64,000 bases of DNA from Muricea muricata (Eukaryota; Cnidaria; Anthozoa; Malacalcyonacea; Plexauridae): contig OY979718.1 in the NCBI GenBank assembly GCA_963855995.1, forward strand, positions 45,362,059 to 45,426,058, written 5' to 3'. The translations under genes and the position numbers were made by a program. Positions 25,001-37,000 of this stretch are shown here, piece after piece. The notes beneath the pieces are model-generated. The model was not told the DNA's origin. It did no database searches and worked only from the letters and a program-made list of their open reading frames with translations. Positions within the stretch are counted from its first letter, which is position 1; each line of letters opens with the position of its first letter.

Positions 25001-28000
25001 GCGTATTTGTCACCAAAAAATGGCGGTTCGAATATTTCAAAGCGCGAAATTAACAAACTTTGGAGGGAATTTTTCCCAATTGTGCACCTGATTCGCTTGG
25101 GGAGCAGCGGATTTTAATAAAGTGAGTTTTTATCTATCATCGATTCTTGTGAAAATTATGTAGTTCCACGAGGGGTGCAACGGATTGCATCTTTTGGACG
25201 CTCATCCTACGGCCTATGATTGTACAAGAATTGGTTTTGCATGTTGCGTAGGCCTGTTGTATCACTATCTGATGCATCGCGCTGTGCATGCATTACCTTC
25301 ATGCAACCGACCCCTGGCTTTTTAAAAAAAATAGGACTGAAAAAAGTATTTCGTGAACCAGGGTTTTATGAAAACCCCAGGAGGGAACTCGCGGCGAGGC
25401 TAACAGCTGAGATCTATAAGCTAAAGTCGTGTTTTTGAACAAAATTGTTTTTTTGTTAGGCTTTTTTCATATGTAGTTACCGTACGTATTCCATATATGG
25501 ACTAGTATATACTTAATATGCAAGAGCATATACACGACGCTGAACAGCATATACACGACGTTTCAGATATAATAGGTTACATAAGCAGTATAACTTTAGT
25601 TTTTAACGGTAAACTTTCGATTCGCCGCATTAGCTCAGTGGTCTAGGTCGTGCGCTTTAGCCATGTTTGTTTCGGGTTCGAGCCCGGTTACGTGCTTTTC
25701 TTTTATGCTTTTTTTTTCTTCTTAACACACGAATACTTTTTTTTCTTATATTCTTATATTTTTTCTCAATTTTAAAAGGGTTATTCTCCCTCACTGGGAC
25801 TGTATCTACTTCACCAAATTTAGCTAAAGCGCGAGCCCAAAGGGCGAGTAAGGTTGAGCTTCTCTCTGTATGCGCCATGTTGTTATTTTCGAGCGTTATG
25901 TATATGCTCTTCAGCGTCGTGTATATGCTCTTGCATATTGTGCAATCACTTACCTTATATGGAATACGTACTATAAGTGCCTATCGCTTTTTTGGACTTG
26001 TACAATAGGGTATGCTGTTCTTAATTTGTTTATTCGTACATGTTTTTAATCTCTAGTCCCTGATCTCCATGCAAGAGAAAGAAAAACGTCAAAAACTGAT
26101 CGCTGCACAGGTCTGTACAAGAATAACGTTGGAGTGTTCTACTGGTAATAGTATCCACCACAAATTAATGTTTGAAATATACAATAGTTAATAATAGATG
26201 CAGAATACACTAGGTAAAAGCATTTACTATAAATACATTTTTTTCGTCGTGATACGCTAAATTCTATATTCTCAGTAGAATAATATCTAGTTTGTGCGAA
26301 TCTGCATAACGTTAATTAATATGAACCCACGTGAATTAATATATTGCGCTTTCTCCAGGGTGTTCATTATATGTACACATTTCTAATTTCTCGAGTGGCT
26401 TTTAATGCCTTTTATGTGTTGTTCAAAATTGGGAATGTACCACAGTACCAGGCTCATGGTGTTCAGTATGGTAAATTTAAAAAATCACGCGAAAGATGCA
26501 ATATTAGGGATAGTTTTACGAAGTAAAATAGTATTTTCCAATGGCAATGTTGTTATACTTTTTCCTGAATACAATATGTAGCCACCAGAACCTTGTTTTG
26601 CACCGCAAGTAGTCTATCGTACAGTGAAGAATCATCATGGTGTGATGCAGAATCCAACAGGATTGTATGTATTAAAATATGATATACTTGTTGCGTAATC
26701 AGGAGGCCATCTGTATGGGTCAGTTGGACAACGCTATAATTATTTACAGCTAATCTAGGTCAAGTGTTCCTCTTTCAAGTTCCTCGATTGATTGCAATTT
26801 TTGTAATTACATTTGCAATTTTGAAAAAGTTCCTTGCAAATTTCTTGAGGAATATTGCAAATTTGCTAAGCCAATTAAAAACTCCTCACTTCCGGTTAGA
26901 GACTCCTCACTTCCTGTTCGAAGCTCCTCACTTCCTGTTAGCAGTAATTCTAATATTTACACTGTTTCCAGTTTTTTTAGCATATAAACTTTTTTATCAA
27001 TTTCAACTAAATAAAGAGCCCATGAGAAATCAAATTTTTGCTATTTGTGCAATAGTATAAACGAGTTTATCAATTTCCTTCATATAATAGTTTACTATCG
27101 ATAGATTAGGCACAGCTCACGTGTCAATAGTCATCCCTGACAATAGAATATTTTTGGCACGCATAGCACAAAGTGAAAGGAAGGCTATTTACAATTTGAC
27201 TTCTACGACGCGATAGATTTTCGTTATATATGGCATCCTTTTCATTAGCTCAGTGGCTGGAACAGATCGGTCCGTCTATGAAAGAATATGCAACCAAACT
27301 GGAAAGCTTTGGGTTTGGTTCCTTGAAAACTTTACGAAATATTGACAATGAAGATATTAGTAATTATTTTCCTGAGATGTGACCAGGTCACAGAAAAGCC
27401 CTTTTAGGAGAAGCAAGTAAGCTAAGGACACCAGTAAAAGTTAAAGAAGCTACGAGTTATGTATCAAACGAGCAACCTGGTACAAAGAAACGCCAAAGGC
27501 AGATTGATTTTGTAAATAGTAACACCTTGTCTTCCAGTAATCATAATAACAATATTTCAGTGCATGTGAATACGAACGATGTATCAGGAAATACGGAAAC
27601 CGCGTCAAATGCAAAGAAGTCCCGATCAGAAAAGCAATGTAATGAGTCCCCTGGCCCCGCGACAAAGACAATGTCTGATAGAGAGGAAAATTTGTTTACA
27701 AAATGCTCGCAGATTTTTCGTGCTCCGCGCGACATTAAACCTGTCGTGTTACTTATGTCAGTGAACGTTCTCCCATCCCTATACATGTCGACTGCCCTTG
27801 CTTTAGTTTGTATGTCTGTAGCACGTCCCTTAAAATATACTCCATTAGCTTTATTTCTTTTTGCATTCAATATCATTTTAAAAATACTCAATTAATTGTA
27901 CGCTTATTTAAATAGACACCTTAAATATTACATGAAAGCAATTTCAGTTGGGCAAACGTTCGAAAAATTTCAAATTCTTTCACAACGTCTGTCGTAAACA

Positions 28001-31000
28001 CAGGAAGTGAGGAGTTTCGAACAGGAAGTGAGGAGTCTTTAACAGGAAGTGAGGAGTTTTTAATTGGCTTAGCAAATTTGCAATATTCCTCAAGAGATTT
28101 GCAACGAACTTTTTCAAAATTGCAAATGTAATCACAAAAATTGCAATCAATCGAGGAACTTGAAAGAGGAACACTTGACCTAGATTAGCTGTAATGCAGT
28201 TTAAAGCAACTCGTTATGCAAACTTGACCACACATTAAGGTTGTCCGAAGAAGTAAAGGACTTGTCGTGCCACTTGGATGGCATGGGTACTTTGTTCATC
28301 CCTCAGAGACTGTTCTAAGTAAATTTTATCACTGCACAGTAGCACGAAAAATGACAAAATTCATATAAATTTAGGAATGTTATAGAAAACGTTCAGACTG
28401 ATCTGCATAAGTGCATGTATTCCGATTCTCTAACTGTTCACCCCATGTCCAACTATATGCTGGCAAATGAGCCAAAATCATCATGGATATTGAGGTATTT
28501 ATTGTACAATAACACAAATGTATGCATTTATACGCATAATTTACAAACTTTAAAGAGATTGAAATTGTAATCATGGTAATCAATACTGTAGTCATGACGG
28601 TCTGACTCAATTACGTAACAAAAGTTAATGTCGTATCTGATATCCAATTATGTTTCGAACCCTATCGCATTTTATCACTGCACAAGTCACTGAAAGAGTT
28701 GGTTATTGCTTAGAATAATCCCTGCCATCCCTGAAGCTGACGAAAGTTGCTTCAGCAGTCCAACTGAATAATTGAAATTTAGAGTAAACGTTTGCAGCAG
28801 CATTTGTTCTATTTTAGCCACGAAGGACAACGAGTTTGGGGTGGAGGTATTGTAAAATACAGGTACATATCTACATTGTTTTTTTAATTTGTCGACCACG
28901 TGGCGGAAGTTGCACTTTTAATTCAACTATAGTTTCTTCCAGGAATCCAACATATACACGATTTCAATTAATGCGTGACATTTTTTTTGTCATAAACAAC
29001 GCATATGCGACCAGGGAAATTCGTGTATAAATGCATAAATCTAGTACCCTTTGAGGAGAAAAACAGCACCAGTAGACTCAGTATTTACCTTATACAGCTC
29101 TTAATTATTAGATTCATATGAAACTCTTTAGTTTCAGTTTTCGGTTCAAATCTTAAGCTTAGTAAGAACTTAAGAAAAAAATAACGTCTGAAAATGAGAA
29201 AAAAGAGCCAGAGTAAAAGTTAACTGGTTCTTATTAAAAAGGTTTGGTTAATCTAACAATCTGTATTAATTTTGTTGATATTATGTTATCAGAAGTGCGC
29301 GATCTGATCAGTGGTATCCATGGGAGTTTGATCTTAATGATGGAGCGAAGAAGATCTCTGGTAAGTAATGTCTCTAATTAGTTTTCATTGTGCAGCTCAG
29401 ATGGTATACCATATATGTATAGTTTGGCAAATATGATGTGCGTGTTTGTGTTGGAATGATATTAAAAACTTACATTACGAATTGCACCAAGTAATTAATT
29501 TTTAGGAGTCCGCGGTAAGACAAACGTACTGAAAACGTTAAACATTTGTTTTGAATTGGATGTAATAGTTCACAGTGTTTTACCGCTTTTAAATGTTAAT
29601 TCATCCTTTCTCTGGTGTTAATAAGGGATTTATTTGTAAGTGAATAAAACTTTGTTTGTGATCAACGTGTCTGGTATTAAACGTACTAATCGTAGCGCGT
29701 TAAAGCACCCTACTATTACGACAACCTCGTACAGTGTTTATTGAATAGTTCATGTATCGTATCTGAAAATTAAAAATATTGAATTATGCCGCAGGCTCTA
29801 CCCCAGGTGATGCCCTTCCGTCAATTTTATTGAGTTTCAGCTTTGCAACCATACTTCTCCCCAAACCCCGGAACTTTCGTTCCCTCTAAGGTGCCAACGA
29901 GGTCATGTTTAGAACTGGGTTAGTATCTGATCGCCATCGATCCCTACATCCCGTCAATCTTCTAACTTTCGTTCTTGAATAATTAATAAACATTCTTTGC
30001 GAATTCTTTAGCATTTCATATATCATACGTGATATTTTAATGGTCACCTCACTCTCTGGCGACCCATTCGAAATTATGTCATTGACGGGAAGCAAAATCT
30101 CCTTGGACATCATCATCACCTCATCATAGATAGATCTTTCGTCCGTCATAGTTTGTTTGAAAAAGTGAAATTAGAAGATAATTTTTCTTTTTCCCGTAAT
30201 TGAGGATTTCTTTACTGGCTCATAGATGATAGATTCACAGTACATTTGTTGCAGTTTTCAAAAAACCTGCAGTTAGATTAGTGGACTAGGAATGGTCATG
30301 CTGTATTTTAATCTCATTTAAACTCTAAAACAACAGAATTGCTTGATATATAGAAAATGACACTGGGTAATACAGACAATAATGAGGAAACAAAGTAGGG
30401 GGAGGGACCTAAGTTATTTGAGGGACATGGAAATTTCTCGGCGTATCAAAACATTTCAGAAGAGAGATAGGTCATTGGAAAAGCTCATTACAGTTATAAG
30501 TGCCTCCGCTTTATCTTCTATACATAAGATGTTGGTGCATTTAGTTATTTTCTATAGATCGACCCGTATCGACGTTTCCAAGGGGAAAATATGATAAAGT
30601 CAGGGTATGTGATCCTTTCGTACAAATTAAGTTTACTGGGAAAGATATTTATATAGAGGTTAGCATTCTAGTAAGTAGGATTTTTAACAGAGACCTTGAA
30701 GCCAGTTCGGGACATTTTCTTCCTGATGTTTTGAAAACTAGGACGTTTATATTAATGCTATTTCCTGGGATTTGAGCATCGATTTTTTGCTACATTTTTT
30801 AGTAACCCTGCAGGATTTGGTAGTCCCACGCTGCAGGAGAAGAAATAAGTAAATTCTTCTGCGGCAGAAGTTTGCGAGGCGGGAGAGCAAGGGACACGAC
30901 CCCCTGGCTCGGTAGTTCAGTGTGGAAATGTGGGATTTCTCTTACGATCATTATTTTATAAAAGATCAAATTTACCGTCTTATTTGTTTAGGATATGACA

Positions 31001-34000
31001 GCAGGAGACAATGTTCACATTGGTATGCGATTTGTATTGAAAATGAACCAGAAGGTCGTCTGTTTAACTATAAACAACTATAATTTCAAATCATTTTATA
31101 ATTAAACACTTTAGTTGGGAAAACAAAATAGGAAAACATAGAAAAACAAAAATATCGTATTTTCGTACAATTTTAGAAAATAAATATTTAAATGAGATTT
31201 GTAAACATCTGATGACGCCCATATCTGATTTGATAGATCTTTCCCTTGAACAGCTGATGAAAAGAATCTGTGTAATAGGAACTGCTAACTTTTTCTTTAT
31301 TACACACCAAATGTATAGTATATACTTCACATTCATAACTATTATTTTCATTTTTATAGGAGCCACCCCGCCATGGCTTCTTGCTGTAAGTAGCCGATGA
31401 AATGCAATTCTGTTGATTTTTTGTTCTTGATCCATTGTTATTGATTCTCAACAACTTACGCATATACCTAATTCAGCCATCCTGTCTACGTTCCGTTGCG
31501 TTTCATGATTGTTTCTTTATGTCAACAAATTTAAAATCGGCTATTAAGATCTTCTAATAACCTTCTTGAGCTTTGACAGCTTTGCTGTCAGGTTGTCCCA
31601 ACAAGGCCCACAAGGGGCGTCCCTCAACATTTTGTACCATTCGAGCTACTATCATAACTCGATATGGCCTATTAGAACAATCTCTGTTCGCAGTCATGAG
31701 ATATGTAGCAGTCGGTGATATATATAAATATTAAGAATGAATGTCCACAAAAATCAAACAATAAGTGGCCAAAGCTCAAAAATCAATTTAGCTCATTTTT
31801 TTCCATACGTAGTTGAATGTGTCTTGAGATGTACCGTATACTCTAAGAAGTCATACGTTTGCTTATTTTTTAAAAAATAAAGATTTATTAGTGACCCTTA
31901 CACGATCGCTATTCTCATTGAGAAAATATGCATGCGAATTTGAGAAACAAAATTTGTTCCCTAAAATTGATTCGTACCAATTTAAAATGGCCCCAAACCT
32001 TTTCCATGGGAAGTAGCTACTCGGTAAACTAACTTTTAGGAAATTTAATCTACGACCTGTACACTATAAATAACCTTTATTTTTAGAAATATATTTTCAC
32101 TCTACCAAAACTGTCCAACATTCAATTACGTTTTTGAATATGCGATAAAGTTTCAAATCATTTGAGATTATCACTTTTTACTCTCCAATTTTTGGCCTTT
32201 CGATTGATATAAAATGTTCTTTGGGCAAATAAACAGGTGCGGAATTACAGGTCGGAGAACTTTCATGTTTTTTAACCTTTTGAGGTCAAATTTCTCACTT
32301 TGCATACTAATCACTTTCCGCTTTCGTTATTAAATATTAAATGCACTTCAATGTCAAGACTTACCTTATTCTGACGACTAACTTAGGATTTATTCAAGCT
32401 CGTATTTTGTTATATTTACATAAAATTGAGGCAAAACTAGCGACATGACAACGTCATATAAACAAACCAATCCGACGATTACAAGTAATAATAACGCGGT
32501 AAAGTAAAGATATAATAACCGAAGTGCTGAGTTCATAAACCATACTAAACGAAATTAAATCCGATTGTGAACCTCTTCAACAATTCTGCAATCATCTTAA
32601 CTTCGCAATTCGACATGAGTGCGAAAAATATTAGCATTTTTACCTGCAATCTAGCGAAAATCGCGATATACTATTGCAGTAAACAAACATCAAGGAGTTA
32701 TTAATAGGTTATGATTTTAAAATCATTAAGCCAGCAATGTTTAAATATTTTGAAATACTGTATTATTTAAGTATTTAATTCATTTAATAACAAATTTTTG
32801 AGACTTGCATAGTAGTATTATTTGCCTACCTACTCTGTTTACATGCAGGTACACAGAAAATTTGTTTCACAGAATTCTGTCGGTTATCCTTTACAAACGA
32901 CGTTACCCCGCCCTCGAATCTCACTGCAGTCAAATTGTCCGTCAAAATAGAAGTGAGCAGCATTTGTTGAAGGTAGTTTTACTGATAATGGAGGCATATT
33001 GTTCGTTTAAGTCTATCGTCGATAGTCCTTGCGGTTACGATGCCAAGGATCAAAAACGCCAGACCAAAATTATTCCTTTACTGTCATGTTCAAAGGATAT
33101 CACAGGGCACTTGTCCTCACATAGATTTTTGGGGGTTAAGGATGAGATTGATCTCATTTTGTCTCGAGTAGCATGGTTTGACAAGCCCAAAGAAAGCATC
33201 GAGTCGATGACGATATGTCCCCACCACCGTGCAGTCCTAGGCATAAGTTGGATAAGAGGCGGTAGTACTAGATGTAGAGTGCCTCAAGCGATTTCAGGAC
33301 ATGGCAAATCCAGAGACACATGGCCGAAAGGCGCTCGAAGTATATGGAAGCATGATTGGAAAATGATATTTCGAAATACAGGAGTGTTTGTCGCCCCTGG
33401 CTCAGGTAATTGTGTTTATGTTTTTTCGACAATTTCATTCTAAAGCGGAAGAACACGCGTACTTTAACATTTCATGCAGGTATTTGCAAAAAGTGCCGCA
33501 GAGTATTGAATGGCATGGAAAATGGAACATCAAAGTCAGCGGTGCAAGTTTTGAAAGAAGAAATGGAAAAGCTAGCATTGGTAATAATAGGACAGGGCAT
33601 GTAATTTATGTAAAATTTTGTTCTAAATTATGCAGTGCCAGTCTAACTGCGATTTAAATTTAATAGGGGCCGAGCGAAAATGACTTGGAAAATGGAACAT
33701 CAGAATCAGCGATGCATGTTTTGGAAAAAGAAATGGAAAAGCTAGGATTGGTAATAATAGGATAATGGATGTAATTTATGTAAAATGTTTCTCTAAGTTA
33801 TGCAATGCCATTTGCAACTGCGATTTAAATTTAATAGGAGGACGAAGTCACCAGTACATCAACTGAAAATAGTCCAGAATTGCAGCACACGCAAAGATCT
33901 GCCGCATTTGATACCCCATGTACAACTTAAACACCATCTGATTCCTCGCTTCTAACAGAAACAGACACAAAAAAAAAGTCCGAGATACCATCTTAATTCA

Positions 34001-37000
34001 TTTCTTGCTGCACGTGACGTAAGCCCTATAAGAGCACAAATGACCGTGTCTTGGGAAGAAGCTTCGCAGAGAACCAAACGACGCTATGTTCGTGAAGCGA
34101 AACAAGTTGTCTTTTCAGTTTTAGAGGAAATTGCCCCAGCCAGCACGAAAATATTGCTTCAATCTGTACCATCAACAGCAGAAGACGACGGTAGTGTTTA
34201 TAAGACACTAATGGAATCCCTTGTCAACTGTTACAATAATGCTAGTCATTGGAGCACAAGAAGACAGATATTATCAATCATGGCCGATAGGGTCTCCTTT
34301 CCAATCCTAAAAGGTTGAATTCCTGGACTCACTAGATACCGGTTCAACGTGGCTCGTCATCACACATTACTACATGGGCGGGGTTCTCCTGTTACCGTTG
34401 GAAAGACTACGCGTGTCCGCGTCTCAGCTGATAAGCTTGACCATTTTTTAACATTTATCATCAGCAGTCAAATCATTCAAGACTTGCCATTTGGAGAAAA
34501 GACCATGAAGCTATCTAGTGGTACGAAAATTACAGTTCCAAATGTTATTCGTACCCTTGTACCTGAACAAGTGGCGCAGCAATACCAGAGCTATTGCCAA
34601 GAAACTGGATTCGACCCTATGAGCCACAGTAGCCTATGCAGAATTTTGAATGTATGCAGTGCTTCTATAAGGAAATCATTGCAAGGACTGAACTACTTTA
34701 CTGCAGATGGTGCAAAAGCTTTCGATGACGTCCAAGAAGTAATTGAGAAGCTGGGCCATGTGGGTGAAGGACATGCATATCAAATTGAAAACTGCCAAAC
34801 GCTATTTGAAAAGTGACTACAAAGTACGTAAAATAATCGCTTATCTGCTCATCTGAAACTCAAAAATTGTAACTACATGTTTCTTGATGTTTCAGGTACA
34901 TGTTTCGACCAGCTCCCGTGTCGCCGACCATTGCAGGCCGTATGCTCTAAGCGATGCAAGTGATGGAGATTTCACCACTGAATGTACATCATGAACATGA
35001 CCTAAAATGTGACAGGTGTGAGTTGATCCCTTCTATTTTCGAAGACGTTGAATCGACTTTAAAAGATTTATCAGCCATCGACAATGAAGAGAAGAACGAA
35101 ATGGAATATGTAATTAGTCAATCCAAGAAGAAAATAATGGCCTGGAAAGGTCACCTACTACGTGACATCAACCAAGATGAAGCTCGGCTTAACCTCCTTC
35201 GCGACCTCGACTCGGACTCAGTTCTAGTTGTTTTAGATTGGGCGATGAAGTTTTTGCCCAGGAAATATCGCGAAAGTCAATCCGATTGGTTTGGAAAGCG
35301 TGGTATTTCGTGGCATATTCGATCAAGCACCTGTTCGATCAAAATGTATTACATTAATAACCTCTGGTATTTGCTCTTTGTTTACTTTGATAATATACCA
35401 CGATATTCGCTAAATCGGTAGTAGAAATGTTAAGATTGTTTGAAATTGCATCGAACTGTCAAGGCTATCAAATAGACATCAACGATTATTACAATCGGAT
35501 TTAACTTTGTTTACTGCAAGAAGCACAATGAGGTAGTAGTATTACATGTTTTTTTTCTTTATGTTATTACTCACAATCCCGAGTTTTGCCTGAATTTTAT
35601 GTAAATATAACATAATGGGAGCTTGTACTAAACCTAAAGTCAATCAGAATAAGCTAGGCAAGAAGGTGATTAGTATGCAGATTGAGAAATTTGACCTCAA
35701 AAGGTTAAAAAACATGAGAATTCTCCGACCTGTAATTCCGCACCTGTTTATTTGCCCAAAGAACACTTTACATCAATCGAAAGCCCAAAATTTGAGTAAA
35801 AAGTGATAATCTCAAATGATTTGAAACTTTATCGCATATTCATAAACGTAATCGAATGTTGGTCAGTTTTGGTAGAGTAAAAATATATTTCTGAAAATAA
35901 AGATTATTTAGTGTACAGGTCGTAGATTAAATTTCCAAAAAATTGGTTTACCGAGTAACTACTTCCCAAGGAAAACGTTTGGGGCCATTTTAAATCGGTA
36001 TGAGTCAATTTTAGGGAACAAATTTTGTTTCCCAAACTCGCATGCATATTTTCGCAATGAGAATGGCGATCTCGTAAGGGTCACTATAAATCCTTATTTT
36101 CTCAAAAATAAGCAAACGTATGACTTCATAAATTATACGGTACATCTCAAGACACATTCAACTACGTATGGAAAAAAATTGAGCCAAATCGATTTTTGGG
36201 TTTTGACCGCGAAAATTTAAAATTGTTTGATTTTTACCGACATTCACTCTTAAAGTCTAAGAGAGAAGCAGTTAACCTTTCGTTATATCTTTTCAGGACG
36301 ACGATAACGACATAAATTCAACTGTTATTGGACCTTCATTACAGGAGTTTCAAAAACATGGTACGTTTTTTTCACTGTTCAAAAACAACGATTGGAATAA
36401 TTTTTCCTATCTCTCAGGATGATTATGAAATTTATTTGTTTGTATGTATTTTATTACTATGTATTTTGCTATTTTGTATCATAAAGTACAGTGCTTTGTA
36501 AGGCTTTTGGACACTAAAAAAATTATAATCTGTGAACATTATAGCTTTTCAACTAATTGTCATAGTTATGGATATTTTTATATTTGCTACAAAAGACTGT
36601 AGTTTATATGGAAATACAAAATTTATTTGTCGTATTGAGCATGATATTTTTCACTCGTTCTCTGCACTCGCTCATGATGAGATATCATGTTTAACAATCC
36701 GCGTACTTCCGCGTACCCGTGTATTATTCGTTATTTAATATTGATTTCATGGTATAGTATAATGTGACATAGTATGTCTACGTATGGTTGCAGCTAATTT
36801 GGGAATTTATGCTTCTTTTGTCTGTGCCTTAAATAAATAAGAATCTCACACTCTCTAAAATAACAAAGATAAGTCCTTGTCCCAGGTTTTACGCCTTACT
36901 TGGGCTCTTGAAATATTTTGACTAATAACAATGAGATGTCCATCATATCAGATTTACTTTGATTTTATTTACGGTGATTTTTGCGACCTCATAATCCGGA

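Larger units (their letters stand above)
26747..28191. mobile_element. 1.45-kb TIR element with about 190-bp terminal inverted repeats
   Basis: 26747-26937 (starting CAGCTAATCTAGGTCAAGTG) is repeated inverted at about 27999-28191, and TA flanks both ends. Each arm contains three tandem copies of a 21-bp subrepeat with CTCCTCACTTCC. The interior carries a SAM-domain ORF (+) and an overlapping antisense ORF (-). It lies wholly in CENATAC intron 5. Confidence 0.85.
31735..36249 (+). mobile_element. 4.5-kb TTAA-flanked element with ~0.9-kb TIRs enclosing a split gene
   Basis: TTAA stands at 31731-31734 and 36250-36253. The left arm starts GAATGAATGTC and the right arm ends GACATTCACTC. Inverted similarity extends inward to about 32680 and 35385, degenerate but continuous. 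TTAA targets are typical of piggyBac and Kolobok elements. The interior (32.7-35.4 kb) contains a multi-exon gene of a recurrent marine-invertebrate family, truncated at its 3' side by the TIR. The element sits in CENATAC intron 10, ending 47 bp before exon 11. Confidence 0.75.

Noticed and set aside
25626-25699. Functional tRNA gene
   Set aside because: Pol III boxes are present, but the acceptor stem pairs at only two positions and the T stem has mismatches, so it is tRNA-like only.
29886-30149. Minus-strand 87-codon open frame
   Set aside because: No recognisable motif and no neighbouring partner; it lies within a CENATAC intron and may be chance.
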